Positions 17,201-24,712 of a DNA stretch of 64,000 bases are shown piece after piece. The notes beneath the pieces were generated by a model that was given only the letters and a program-made list of their open reading frames with translations, had not been told where the DNA came from and did not search any database. Every line of letters begins with the position of its first letter. The first letter of the stretch is position 1. Location of the stretch: NCBI RefSeq assembly GCF_017921975.2, contig NZ_JAGEMO020000015.1, positions 186,001 through 250,000 on the forward strand, written 5' to 3'. The stretch comes from Hymenobacter terricola. GTDB taxonomy: Bacteria > Bacteroidota > Bacteroidia > Cytophagales > Hymenobacteraceae. The translations under genes and the position numbers were made by a program.

Positions 17201-17616
17201 GCGTGCTCGCCACCGGCCAGATTCCGCAGGACCCACCGCTGGTGCGCCCCGTGGGTGTGCTGCCCGATGCCGAGAACCCGCAGGCCGACAAAGGCGAGCA
17301 CCATTTGGAAGCCTCGGCCGTGACCGACGAAATCAAGCAAGCCGTGCTGAGCAACGCCCGCGCCTGCCTCAAGCTGCTGCTCGAAGACCCCGAGCTAAAG
17401 CGCCTGCAAGCCGACCTGGGCGTGAAAAACGACCCCGGCCTGGTGATGAGCACGCTGGAGCGCAGCCTCGGCGACTCGTTCAACCTTTACCGCCAGCAGT
17501 ACGCCGACGTGCTGCGCGACGGCGACACCGTGCCCGAAACGCTGTTCTTCCTGCCGTTCAAAAACGCCCTGTATGAGCTATCCAAGGTGCTTCATGACGC
17601 GCAGCCGCTCAACTAG
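14209..17616 (+). CDS. Giant protein with C-terminal actin/Hsp70-like ATPase domain
   Basis: A 1135-residue protein in two parts. The first 560 residues are unlike anything I recognise: soluble, helix-rich at the start (SIPSPFARMHLVETALRFV, then a long charged helix), beta-rich later. The second part is an actin/Hsp70-fold ATPase. Phosphate-1 is FAIDFGTTNTHVAM (from residue 565) and phosphate-2 is FIDIGGGTTDVLLY (IGGGTTD at 805-811), followed by FAGNDLWGDGG and a late FTGRGS loop resembling the adenosine motif. No membrane segment is seen. Hsp70-like, ParM-like and FtsA-like roles are all possible. The start at 14209 (MAKILRL) is the first ATG after the palindrome. The next gene overlaps its 3' end. 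Confidence 0.85.
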   Translation: MAKILRLHDTGSSTHEGWGPTGKIGPHEVERLLDPQGGRAAKVAVSIPSPFARMHLVETALRFVTQGGTSQDSVYHQLVSHFWDVWEMVFNFHQRKLASQRLQIRAWRKDEELAKLRANPATRPLADVLALYLDGRFAKLTEMHLIYFPGANGVPQLIGGTSPLTLFFPAPNVKPLPVQRPQGGGYYFDNQYVPLANREAAFRDYVYQEFVGDPALTALAPLVRDTLDRGLLQKWAMDGTASLSNFPVLTDASNNQIDVAGVLLRVRPDEGTVRGSDLFIRPTRAGVAGPLPIVLRPGLKAIGKKYYNETLFADSGATVPAADARPLKERTLPGPELPYPYLTVNDLLEETLLAVPYEVDETRFFCGNLKIAPGFRPSSWPLLPIKPAYFDYFTQSDLAEHLTLELESACIRVRLRVPVSGGDYVDYERAYYPNPQGEGVGRLRVTNVALSVFPFVKVADAPQFNDFYKVMLVDANNIDPSMVTKKVDLKFWANGHQLSETGTDQSATRYERTPKTSQDEGSTYYEVRGTHFDYLEVLNPAPAEGRALIIPRWPEVRQGTREYRFAIDFGTTNTHVAMQDSPGQEPKPFSFGLSDTPVALLKKSTAEPDRSAYERLYRGIDDDPANFVQIKRWQQYQEREFIPPIIGADSSPYAFPARTATYEAANYATQELSVLGNINVAFGIITEEQRRPNYHTNLKWDNSLNIANTNRVRAFFKEILLLCRAKVALNGGNLAATQITWFAPLSFSTYQRNLYQREWDTLFHDVFKTTNSMPCMVESTAPYYYLTRRNIVTLGPGENAAFIDIGGGTTDVLLYADRKPVLSTSFRFAGNDLWGDGGAEVRGSKDNGLVRFGVAGVQSAVLSPAARRAREYVLVAEGTDNFGSEDVASFLFNYDQLLGFSERLLRAEHLRVLFYLHFGALIYHVAQVTVANGQQLPRYLCFTGRGSLYVRLLAAGSNLQPVEKLARLIMEKATGQAVPADFRIKLADDPKQTTANGGVLATGQIPQDPPLVRPVGVLPDAENPQADKGEHHLEASAVTDEIKQAVLSNARACLKLLLEDPELKRLQADLGVKNDPGLVMSTLERSLGDSFNLYRQQYADVLRDGDTVPETLFFLPFKNALYELSKVLHDAQPLN

Positions 17617-18730
17617 CAGCGAAGCTTCGGCGCGCCCGCACCGGCCAGCCGGCTGCTCCCGTTGGGGCCGCCGGCTGTTGCCGTTACTTGCGCTGCTTCT
17701 GATTTTCAGTAGCCCGGTGGCCTGGGCGCAGGGAGCAGCAGAAACCGCCGGGGCCCGCGTCGCCGCCGATTCGGCCGTTACGGCCACTACTACCACCCCG
17801 GCCACCAACTGGACGACGGTGTGGGCCGTGCTGGGCGGTGTAGCCATCGGCGTGCTGGGGGCCTGGTTGTGGGCACGGCGGTTGGCCGGACCACGGGAGG
17901 CGGCAACGGATGTGTTGCCTCCAGCGCCAGAGGATTTGCCGGAGCCTGTTCGGAAAAAGCCAGCGGAAAACGTTCGCAAAGCTTCCCCTGCCGAAGCTGC
18001 TACCCCGCCGCCAGCTGAAAATCCGGGCAGAAATGTGTCGTTTAAATCGCTGCGTGAGGTGCAGGGGACTACCTCCAAGCCCGGCAGCAAACCGTCGGGC
18101 GCGGGCAAAAAGAACAAGCCAAATCTTAATTCCCGCAGCCCTGCCGCCAATTCGTCCGAAGCGTGGCCACAGGTGCCCTATCGTTCTTCCGCTATGAACC
18201 CGAACACGCCCCCCGTACCGCCTTCCGGCGATGACCAGCCCTTGGAAACCGGCCAGACTATTGAGTGGGCCGCTCCCACCTCCACGCCGCCCGCCATTCA
18301 GGAAATGATTGCGGCAAGCGACCCAGCCGCTAGTTCGCAGGCAGAAAATCCCGCTACGGCCGCCGCTCCTGATGCTGCCACCGTGCCCGCTGCGCCGGTG
18401 TCCGGCAACGGCCCGTTGCACTACTATGCCCCGGCCCCCGATGTGCCCAGCATCGAGCACCGCAAGCTCAGCCCCAGCCCATTGCCGCAGATGCCGCTGC
18501 TCATTACGCTGCCTTATGCGGAGGCCACCACGGCCCAATTCTCGTTCAGCCCCCAGGCGGACCAGTCGCGCATCATCGGCAACGGGGTGCGGGAGCTGAA
18601 GGAGTTTTTCCAGTTTGAGCTGCCGCCCACGGAACAGTTTACCACCATTAAAAACCTGACGCCCGGCAAGCTGGAAAAGCGCGACGATGCCTGGCACGTG
18701 GTGCAGAAAGCCGAAATTGCCCTGAGTTAA
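17594..18730 (+). CDS. Proline-rich membrane protein of the same block
   Basis: A 378-residue protein whose start overlaps the end of the actin-like gene by 23 bases (44 if the ATG at 17573 is used), implying coupled translation. It has a signal peptide or first helix (LLPLLALLLIFSSPVAWAQ), a second helix at about 77-99 (WAVLGGVAIGVLGAWLWA), a long Pro/Ala/Ser-rich probably disordered stretch, and a short folded C-terminal region (VRELKEFFQFELPPTEQF). With two membrane passes the disordered part would be cytoplasmic. No known family. It may be a linker or anchor between the filament-like and motor-like components. Confidence 0.72.
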   Translation: MTRSRSTSSEASARPHRPAGCSRWGRRLLPLLALLLIFSSPVAWAQGAAETAGARVAADSAVTATTTTPATNWTTVWAVLGGVAIGVLGAWLWARRLAGPREAATDVLPPAPEDLPEPVRKKPAENVRKASPAEAATPPPAENPGRNVSFKSLREVQGTTSKPGSKPSGAGKKNKPNLNSRSPAANSSEAWPQVPYRSSAMNPNTPPVPPSGDDQPLETGQTIEWAAPTSTPPAIQEMIAASDPAASSQAENPATAAAPDAATVPAAPVSGNGPLHYYAPAPDVPSIEHRKLSPSPLPQMPLLITLPYAEATTAQFSFSPQADQSRIIGNGVRELKEFFQFELPPTEQFTTIKNLTPGKLEKRDDAWHVVQKAEIALS

Positions 18731-18750
18731 GTGGGGCGTTGATAAGGTGT

Positions 18751-18866
18751 AGAGACGCAGTATTTTGCGTCTCGTCGTTGCCGATGTTGTTTAGGCTGCG
18801 AAACTCAGGGCTTACAAACGAGCGGTTCCGGTCGTTCAACGACGAGACGCAAAATATTGCGTCTCT
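18751..18866. repeat. Palindromic element, family 2 (AGAGACGC type)
   Basis: Arms 18751-18780 and 18837-18866 (30 bases, one wobble) begin and end with agagacgca and its complement. It lies upstream of the MotA/ZorA-like gene. A TTG inside the right arm (18857-18859) stands 17 bases before TAccTTCG at 18877-18884, so the element may supply half of a promoter. Confidence 0.88.
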
Positions 18867-18906
18867 GCCCACGCTGTACCTTCGGCGATTATTTGACACA
18901 GCAGCT

Positions 18907-20400
18907 ATGCTCTTACTTGAAATCCTGTTAATTCTGGCGCTCGTGGCCTGGCAGGCGGTGGTATTTCTCCACAACCGCCAGCTAACCGGCCAGGTGAAGG
19001 CCATGTACCCCACGGCGGGCGCGGTGGCCGTGCAGCCCATTGCCTACACGGCGGCCGACCCGGACAAGAATTTTGCCATCCAATACGACGCCCTCATCAC
19101 CCGCGACGCGTCGGCGGAATTTGGCCAAATCATTACCGATACCAACGAATACCTGCTGAACAACCGCGGTGCGGCGGCCGATTTTGGCATTTTGAAAGAT
19201 ATTTCTGAGCGGCACGCTGAGGCACTGGACGAGGAGATTCAGGCCCAGATTGCTACGCCGTTGTACCTCGGGCTGCTGGGTACGTTCACCGGGGCCATTC
19301 TGGGCTTGATTTCATTGGTAGGCAATCCGTTCGCTGACGTGGTGGCCGACCCTGCCAAAGACACGTCCTTCAGCAACGGCGACGTGCAGCACTTCCTGGG
19401 CGGTGTGCTCATTGCCATGATTGGCAGCCTGTTCGGGCTGGCCTTCACGCTGGCCGGCAACCAGCTGCTGAAGCAGGCCCGCGCCGCCCGCGACCGCAAC
19501 AAAAATGCTTATTATACCTTCCTGCAAAAGGCCCTGCTGCCCAAGCTGAACTCCGACATGCAAGCCGGCATGAGCAACCTGAAATCGGTGCTGGACACAT
19601 TCAATGCCGAGTTTTTTAGTCAGATTCAAAACGACTTCTTCAGCAAAATCCACGAGTTTACGCCGCTCATTGCAAGCATCACGGAGAATGTGAGCGTGCA
19701 GAAACGCTTTCTGGAGCAGCTGGAGAAAATCGGGTACTCGGAGCTGGCCAATGCCACCATCAAGGTGTTTGATAGGGTGGACGAAAGCGCCCAGACCTTC
19801 GAGAAATTCCTCGGCTACCAGCAGGCGCTGAATACCACCGTCACGCACAGCACGGAAGCGGCGCAGACCATTGGCGCGCTGCTCAACCGCCTCACGGCGC
19901 TGGAGCAGGGCCTCGCCAGCGTGCCGCAGTATCTGCAGCAGCACGACGATGCCTTGCGCCAGCAGGTGGCGTTTTTCAGCCAGCACGGCAAATTGCTGGC
20001 CGACCTTGGCGCGCAAATCCGCCAGGGTGTGAGCGAGGGCGTGCACCGCATGGACGCGGAGCTCGACGGCCGCCTGCAGGAGCTGCAACAGGAAGCCAGC
20101 GCTGCCCACGAGCAGTGGCAGCAGCACTTCCGCCGCCTCAACGAGAACAACGTCTACCAGAAAATTACGGAATACCTCAATCCCTTCACCCAACTCCCGG
20201 CCCAGCAAAAAGACCTCAACGTGTTGCAGGAACGCCAGGCGGCGCTGGCCGCCCAGGCCATGCAGCGCATGGAAGCCCGCCTGCTGGCCGACGCCCAGCT
20301 CCAGCAGCAGCTACTGCAGCAGGTGGACCGCACGAATAAGGTACTGGAGGAAATCACCAGGCCGAACTGGTTTCAGCGCACCGTGCTGGGCAAGAAGTAA
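18907..20400 (+). CDS. MotA/ZorA-like ion-channel motor subunit with long coiled-coil tail
   Basis: A 497-residue membrane protein. Helix 1 is at 2-22; helices 2 and 3 carry the MotA/TolQ/ExbB pattern PLYLGLLGTFTGAILGLISL (from residue 118) and HFLGGVLIAMIGSLFGLAF (from about 162). In that superfamily these helices form the ring of a proton- or sodium-driven motor. About 310 residues follow the third helix, mostly helical with heptad-like Leu/Ala/Gln spacing; this is reminiscent of the cytoplasmic tail of ZorA. A longer in-frame reading starting at a TTG (18739) is translated palindrome, so the ATG at 18907 is preferred. It pairs with the next gene, a MotB/ZorB-like subunit. Confidence 0.85.
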   Translation: MLLLEILLILALVAWQAVVFLHNRQLTGQVKAMYPTAGAVAVQPIAYTAADPDKNFAIQYDALITRDASAEFGQIITDTNEYLLNNRGAAADFGILKDISERHAEALDEEIQAQIATPLYLGLLGTFTGAILGLISLVGNPFADVVADPAKDTSFSNGDVQHFLGGVLIAMIGSLFGLAFTLAGNQLLKQARAARDRNKNAYYTFLQKALLPKLNSDMQAGMSNLKSVLDTFNAEFFSQIQNDFFSKIHEFTPLIASITENVSVQKRFLEQLEKIGYSELANATIKVFDRVDESAQTFEKFLGYQQALNTTVTHSTEAAQTIGALLNRLTALEQGLASVPQYLQQHDDALRQQVAFFSQHGKLLADLGAQIRQGVSEGVHRMDAELDGRLQELQQEASAAHEQWQQHFRRLNENNVYQKITEYLNPFTQLPAQQKDLNVLQERQAALAAQAMQRMEARLLADAQLQQQLLQQVDRTNKVLEEITRPNWFQRTVLGKK

Positions 20401-20418
20401 AGCCGTAGCAGAAGAACC

Positions 20419-20513
20419 GTCAGGCTGAGCGGAGCCGAAGCAGCTCTACGGCGCAAGTAATCCAACCAGTTGCAACGAAGCGGTAGAGATGCTTCGGCTC
20501 CGCTCAGCCTGAC
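20419..20513. repeat. Palindromic intergenic element, family 1 variant
   Basis: Arms 20419-20449 and 20483-20513 (31 bases, one mismatch) use the CTGAGCGGAGCCGAAGC variant. The loop (caagtaatccaaccagttgc) is nearly the reverse complement of the loop in the copy at 63140. It lies between the two motor-subunit genes. Confidence 0.9.
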
Positions 20514-20541
20514 CGTTCTGAAAATCCATAAATCACCCAAT

Positions 20542-21201
20542 ATGAAAGAGAGCAAGGACTTCTTCTGGCCCAGCTACGTGGACCTTATGACGGCCTTGTT
20601 TCTGACCATGCTCGTGCTGTTCGTGCTCAGCTACAAGCTCTTCAAAGACAAGCAGCGCGACAACGACAAGCTCATCTACGACCTGAAGGTGCAGGTGCAG
20701 GAGAAACGCAAGCTCGATGAGATAAAAGCGGCCCTGAAACGCCTGGAAAGCAATTATTTCGAGTATAACCCCACTTACAAGCGCTACGAGCTGAAGTTTC
20801 CGGTCACCTTCGCGCCCAAGAGCGACGTGCTGCCCTACGAGGCCCAGACTCCGCTGGTAAAAGCCGGCCGCTTCCTGCTCAGCCAGATGCAGTCGATAAA
20901 AAACGACGAGAACGTGCAGTACCTCATCGTGGTAGAGGGCCGCGCTGCGAAAGACCTGCGCTACCCCGCCAACGACCCCCACAACCTCGACGGGCCGGCG
21001 GTGCGCCAGCTCAGCTACAGCCGCGCCCTGGCCGTTATTCGGCTCTGGGAGGAAGCGGGGCTGCGTTTTCCGAGTAACCTGGAAGTGATTGCGGCCGGCA
21101 GCGGCTTCCGGGGCGCCGGCCGCTACACCGGCAGCCAGGAGGCGCTGAATAAGCGGTTTATCATCCAGATTCAGCCCAAAATTGGCTCGATTGGGAAGTA
21201 G
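20542..21201 (+). CDS. MotB/ZorB-like subunit with OmpA-like C-terminus
   Basis: A 219-residue protein with one N-terminal helix, PSYVDLMTALFLTMLVLF at 10-27, that carries Asp14 at the place where MotB and ZorB have their ion-binding aspartate. A coiled-coil segment (about 35-70) leads to an OmpA/MotB-like domain (about 90-219) with IVVEGRAAKD, LSYSRALAVIRLW and NKRFIIQIQP, which in the family binds peptidoglycan. The upstream in-frame ATG at 20470 is translated palindrome and is rejected. With the preceding gene it should form a stator-type ion-driven complex. Last gene of the block. Confidence 0.86.
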   Translation: MKESKDFFWPSYVDLMTALFLTMLVLFVLSYKLFKDKQRDNDKLIYDLKVQVQEKRKLDEIKAALKRLESNYFEYNPTYKRYELKFPVTFAPKSDVLPYEAQTPLVKAGRFLLSQMQSIKNDENVQYLIVVEGRAAKDLRYPANDPHNLDGPAVRQLSYSRALAVIRLWEEAGLRFPSNLEVIAAGSGFRGAGRYTGSQEALNKRFIIQIQPKIGSIGK

Positions 21202-21220
21202 CTGCACGATAAGTAGACCC

Positions 21221-21334
21221 GAACGTCATGCTGAGCGCAGCCGAAGCATCTCGCGTGGGATAGTAACTCAATCGTTTAAGGGTTTTGATTGCTACCCCGA
21301 GCGAGATGCTTCGGCTGCGCTCAGCATGATGTTC
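21221..21334. repeat. Palindromic intergenic element, family 1
   Basis: Arms 21221-21254 and 21301-21334 (34 bases, one wobble) flank a loop containing taactcaatcgttt. It closes the motor block and precedes the convergent aldo/keto reductase gene. Confidence 0.92.
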
Positions 21335-21347
21335 TAGGTTGCTTGCG

Positions 21348-22337
21348 CTACGCCCGCAAAATTTCCTCAATCGCCGCCAATTCCTCCGCGCCGAATGCCA
21401 GATTTTCCAGGCAGCGGAGCGAGTCATCGAGTTGCTCGGGTTTGCTGGCCCCGATGAGCACGGACGTTACCCGCTCGTCTTTCAGCAGCCAGGAGAGGGC
21501 CATTTGGGCAAGGCTTTGGTTGCGGGTTTGGGCGAGGTCGTTGAGGCGGCGGACCTGGTTGAGGCGCTCGGGGGTGAGGTTGTTTTCCGTCAGGAAACCC
21601 ACGCCTTTGGCCACGCGGGAATCTTCGGGGATGCCGTGCAGGTATTTATTAGTCAATAAACCCTGAGCCAGGGGCGAGAACGGGATGCAGCCCACGCCTT
21701 CGTCGCCCAGCAGGTCGAGCAGGCCGTCTTCGACCCAGCGCTCAAACATGGAATACTTGGGCTGATGGATGAGGCAGGGCGTGCCCATTTCGCGCAGCAG
21801 CGCGAAGGCTTCGGCAGCCTGGGCGGGCTGGTAGTTGGAGAGGCCTACGTAGAGCGCCTTGCCCTGGCGCACGATGAGGTCGAGCGCGGCCATGGTTTCG
21901 GCCAGGGGCGTGTCGGGGTCGGGGCGGTGGTGGTAGAAGATGTCGACGTACTCCAGGCCCATGCGCTGCAGGCTTTGGTCGAGGCTGGAAACGAGGTATT
22001 TCTTCGAGCCCCATTCGCCGTAGGGCCCTTCCCACATGTAATAGCCGGCTTTGGTCGAGATGATGAGCTCGTCGCGGTAGGGCCGGAAATCTTCGCGCAG
22101 AATGCGGCCGAAATTCTCCTCGGCCGAGCCGGGCGGCGGGCCGTAGTTGTTGGCCAGGTCGAAGTGCGTGATGCCGCGGTCGAAGGCCCGGTGCAGGATG
22201 GCGCGGGAGTTGGCCAGCAGGTCCACATCGCCGAAATTATGCCACAGGCCGAGGGAGAGGGCCGGCAGTTTCAGGCCGCTGCGGCCGCAGCGGCGGTAGG
22301 TCATGTCCTGGTAGCGGGCGGAATTGGGCTGGTACAT
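21348..22337 (-). CDS. Aldo/keto reductase, YghZ/glyceraldehyde-3-phosphate reductase type
   Basis: A 329-residue NADPH-dependent oxidoreductase of the AKR superfamily. The sequence has ITHFDLANNYGPPPGSAEENFG with the catalytic Asp and Tyr, IISTKAGYYMWEGPYGEWGSKKY with the catalytic Lys and the insert typical of YghZ-like AKR14 members, VDIFYHHRPDPDTP, and the cofactor-binding end SVLIGASKPEQLDDSL. YghZ reduces L-glyceraldehyde 3-phosphate and methylglyoxal; the substrate here is by analogy only. The start at 22337 (MYQPNS) is preferred over an upstream ATG lying in a repeat. The next gene upstream on the same strand encodes an aldolase, separated by an inverted repeat. Confidence 0.88.
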   Translation of the reverse strand: MYQPNSARYQDMTYRRCGRSGLKLPALSLGLWHNFGDVDLLANSRAILHRAFDRGITHFDLANNYGPPPGSAEENFGRILREDFRPYRDELIISTKAGYYMWEGPYGEWGSKKYLVSSLDQSLQRMGLEYVDIFYHHRPDPDTPLAETMAALDLIVRQGKALYVGLSNYQPAQAAEAFALLREMGTPCLIHQPKYSMFERWVEDGLLDLLGDEGVGCIPFSPLAQGLLTNKYLHGIPEDSRVAKGVGFLTENNLTPERLNQVRRLNDLAQTRNQSLAQMALSWLLKDERVTSVLIGASKPEQLDDSLRCLENLAFGAEELAAIEEILRA

Positions 22338-22342
22338 GTAAT

Positions 22343-22408
22343 GAAGAAGGGGGAATGAGGAATGAAGAAGGAGCAAATGTGCTCGGAATTCTTCATTCCC
22401 CCTTCTTC
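22343..22408. repeat. Short inverted repeat between aldolase and reductase genes
   Basis: gaagaagggggaatga (22343-22358) pairs exactly with its complement at 22393-22408 around a 34-base loop. It resembles the AT/GA-rich palindromes elsewhere in the window but shares no clear sequence with them. Confidence 0.8.
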
Positions 22409-22421
22409 GTTAAGCGCAGCA

Positions 22422-23507
22422 CTAGGGCCGGCGGTTGATGGCGTTCAAATCCTCAAACGCCGATTTCAAGCGGGCCGAGAACGTCTCTTCGCCTTTGCGC
22501 AGCCACACGCGCGGGTCGTAGTATTTCTTGTTGGGCGAGTCGGCACCGCTGGGGTTGCCAATCTGGCCTTGCAGGAAGCCTTCGTTCTTCACGTAGTAGT
22601 TTTTGATGCCTTCCCACAGCGCCCATTGCAGGTCGGTGTCGATGTTCATCTTGATGGCGCCGTAGCCGATGGCCTCGCGGATTTCTTCCTGGCTGGAGCC
22701 CGAGCCGCCGTGAAACACGAAGTCGATGGGCAGGGCTTCGGCGATGTTGTGCTTCTGGCGCAGAAACTCCTGCGAGTTGTGCAGAATCTTGGGCTGGAGC
22801 TTCACGTTGCCGGGCTTGTACACGCCGTGCACGTTGCCGAAAGCCGCCGCGATGGTGAAGCGCGGGCTCACTTCGCTCAGCTGCTCGTAGGCGTAAGCCA
22901 CTTCCTCGGGCTGGGTGTAGAGCTTGGAGGAGTCCACGTCGGAGTTGTCCACGCCGTCTTCCTCGCCGCCGGTCACGCCGAGCTCAATCTCCAGCGTCAT
23001 GCCGATTTTGGCCATGCGCTCGAGGTAGCGCTTGCAGATTTCGATGTTCTCCGCAATCGGCTCTTCCGACAAATCCAGCATGTGCGAGCTGTAGAGCGGC
23101 TGGCCGTGCGTGTGGTAGTATTTCTCGCCGGCATCGAGCAGGCCGTCAATCCAGGGCAGGAGCTTTTTGGCGGCATGGTCGGTGTGCAGCACCACGGGCA
23201 CGTCGTACAGCTCGGCCATCAGGTGCACGTGCTGGGCCCCCGAAATGCCGCCCGCGATGCTGGCCCGCTGGCCGTCGTTGCTCACCGACTTGCCGGCGAA
23301 GAACTGCGCGCCGCCGTTCGAAAACTGGATGATAACCGGCGAGTTCACCGCCTTGGCGGTTTCGAGCACGGCGTTCACGGTATTGGTGCCGGTCACGTTC
23401 ACGGCAGGCAGGGCAAAGGCATTGGCCTTGGCGTATTGAAACAGGGCCTGGATTTCGTCGCCGTGCAGCACGCCGGCCCGCAGGCCGGTAAGGGTTTGGT
23501 CAGCCAT
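22422..23507 (-). CDS. fbaA: Class II fructose-bisphosphate aldolase
   Basis: Cleaves fructose 1,6-bisphosphate to dihydroxyacetone phosphate and glyceraldehyde 3-phosphate in glycolysis and gluconeogenesis; zinc-dependent and cytoplasmic. The 361-residue protein is of the class IIA type. VVLHTDHAAKKLLPW contains catalytic Asp110 and zinc ligand His111, then LEIELGVTGGEEDGVDN with a zinc-ligand Glu, GNVHGVYKPGNV with a zinc-ligand His, and the phosphate loops FHGGSGS and KMNIDTDLQWA. Length is standard. It is a single gene followed by an inverted repeat and the reductase. Confidence 0.95.
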   Translation of the reverse strand: MADQTLTGLRAGVLHGDEIQALFQYAKANAFALPAVNVTGTNTVNAVLETAKAVNSPVIIQFSNGGAQFFAGKSVSNDGQRASIAGGISGAQHVHLMAELYDVPVVLHTDHAAKKLLPWIDGLLDAGEKYYHTHGQPLYSSHMLDLSEEPIAENIEICKRYLERMAKIGMTLEIELGVTGGEEDGVDNSDVDSSKLYTQPEEVAYAYEQLSEVSPRFTIAAAFGNVHGVYKPGNVKLQPKILHNSQEFLRQKHNIAEALPIDFVFHGGSGSSQEEIREAIGYGAIKMNIDTDLQWALWEGIKNYYVKNEGFLQGQIGNPSGADSPNKKYYDPRVWLRKGEETFSARLKSAFEDLNAINRRP

Positions 23508-23683
23508 AAATGGGGAGTTTAGCGGCAGCGCCGCGGTGGGATGTGAAAGCGGAAGAACAACGGGCCCCCCGCGCCGGGTGCCCCGGCAGCAAAGTACGGC
23601 CCTCGGTGCCTAACCTGAAAGCGCCGGGGCAAACGAATGACGCCGGAAGCTGCCCGCTGCCCCAGGGCCGCTCTTCGAACGCA

Positions 23684-23718
23684 CAAAAAAGGGGCTGACC
23701 GTGCCAACGGTCAGCCCC
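23684..23718 (-). terminator. Rho-independent terminator
   Basis: On the minus strand ggggctgaccgt (complement of 23707-23718) pairs with its mate at 23691-23702 and is followed by a six-base T tract (23685-23690). It terminates the sorting-domain gene that stops at 23745. Confidence 0.9.
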
Positions 23719-23744
23719 GGAATCCGGCCGGCTTGCCAGGATGC

Positions 23745-24296
23745 TTATTGTATGACCATGGTTTTGTGTTGCAGGCACACGCCGTGGGCGGTGGTGGCTT
23801 TCAGCTGGTACACGTATTCGCCGGCGGCCAGGCCCAGGCCGCGCAGGTCCAGGCCAATGCGGTGCACGCCGGCGCTCAGGCCCTTGCGGATAACGCTGGT
23901 TAGCTTCCGGCTGCGGGGGTCGAACAGGCTGAAATGGACGTCGGCGGCGCTCACGAGCTGGAAAAGCACGGCGGTTTCGCCCGCGTGGGAATGAACAGGA
24001 TTGGGGGCGTTCTGGCCCAGCACACAATGGATGCGGGCCGAATATGCCGCGTTGGGCAAGCCCGTGGCCTCGGATTCGGCGGTTGCTGGCATGCCCGAGA
24101 GCACGTCGCTGTCCGGGGCCACGCGCATGGTTAAAGAATGGGGCATGAAGCCATCGACAAAAACGTTGGTGGGAGTGAAAACGGGCGACGCCAGCCCATC
24201 GACGGCGTGCGAATAAGAGCGAAATAACACGGCGATTTTAGGGGACACGGATAATGTGAATATGGGGATAAAATTTGTTGGCAAATCATTGCACAT
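23745..24296 (-). CDS. Small protein with T9SS-A/FlgD-like C-terminal domain
   Basis: A 183-residue reading frame. Its last 90 residues form a recognisable Bacteroidota surface-protein tail: LGQNAPNPVHSHAGETAVLF, VHFSLFDPRSRKLTSV, GVHRIGLDLRGLGLAAGEYVYQL, ending in KTMVIQ. This resembles the FlgD-like/type IX sorting-domain pattern. The first 90 residues have no domain I recognise and lack a convincing signal peptide, so the true start may be elsewhere or the gene may be a remnant of a larger surface protein. Its strong terminator argues that it is, or was, transcribed alone. Confidence 0.6.
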   Translation of the reverse strand: MCNDLPTNFIPIFTLSVSPKIAVLFRSYSHAVDGLASPVFTPTNVFVDGFMPHSLTMRVAPDSDVLSGMPATAESEATGLPNAAYSARIHCVLGQNAPNPVHSHAGETAVLFQLVSAADVHFSLFDPRSRKLTSVIRKGLSAGVHRIGLDLRGLGLAAGEYVYQLKATTAHGVCLQHKTMVIQ

Positions 24297-24712
24297 TAAA
24301 TTGAATTAAGTGGACCCAAAAGCCCCTTCTTGAAGTAACGCAAATGATAGTAAATGAGGAATCTAGCTAAGTTAAATGCTGCCGGGTTCTAAGGCCTCAA
24401 ATATGAGATTACTAATGTTTGGAAAGGTTTAATTATCGACGGTTTGGCCTGAAATACCGGTGAACCGGGGAATTGGCGCGTCGAATGTTTTGCCGCTACG
24501 GCAGGGCGCAGTTGGGGCGAGTAAAAACTTGCTTCCGTGCTAAAAGTGCCCAGCGGTCGGCACGGCGGGGCGGTTGGCCGATTGGATTTCTGGCCTGGCC
24601 TCCCCGCCGCCACCTTTGAGTCAGCAAAATGGCCGGTGCCCGGCAGCCGGCAGCCTCGGCACGCCAGGGCCCCTCATCACCCACCTATCACCCCTTCTCC
24701 CCAATCACTGCC
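24297..24712. other. Intergenic region without recognised gene
   Basis: About 416 bases between the divergent sorting-domain gene and the tiny gene at 24713. The left half (24240-24440) is clearly more AT-rich than its surroundings, as expected for promoters. I see no convincing coding frame, repeat or RNA structure in it. Confidence 0.5.

Noticed and set aside
18739..18906. N-terminal extension of the MotA/ZorA-like protein from a TTG
   Set aside because: Translated palindrome; the hydrophobic helix starts exactly at the ATG at 18907.
20470..20541. N-terminal extension of the MotB/ZorB-like protein
   Set aside because: The residues are encoded by the right arm of the palindrome and precede the normal start motif.
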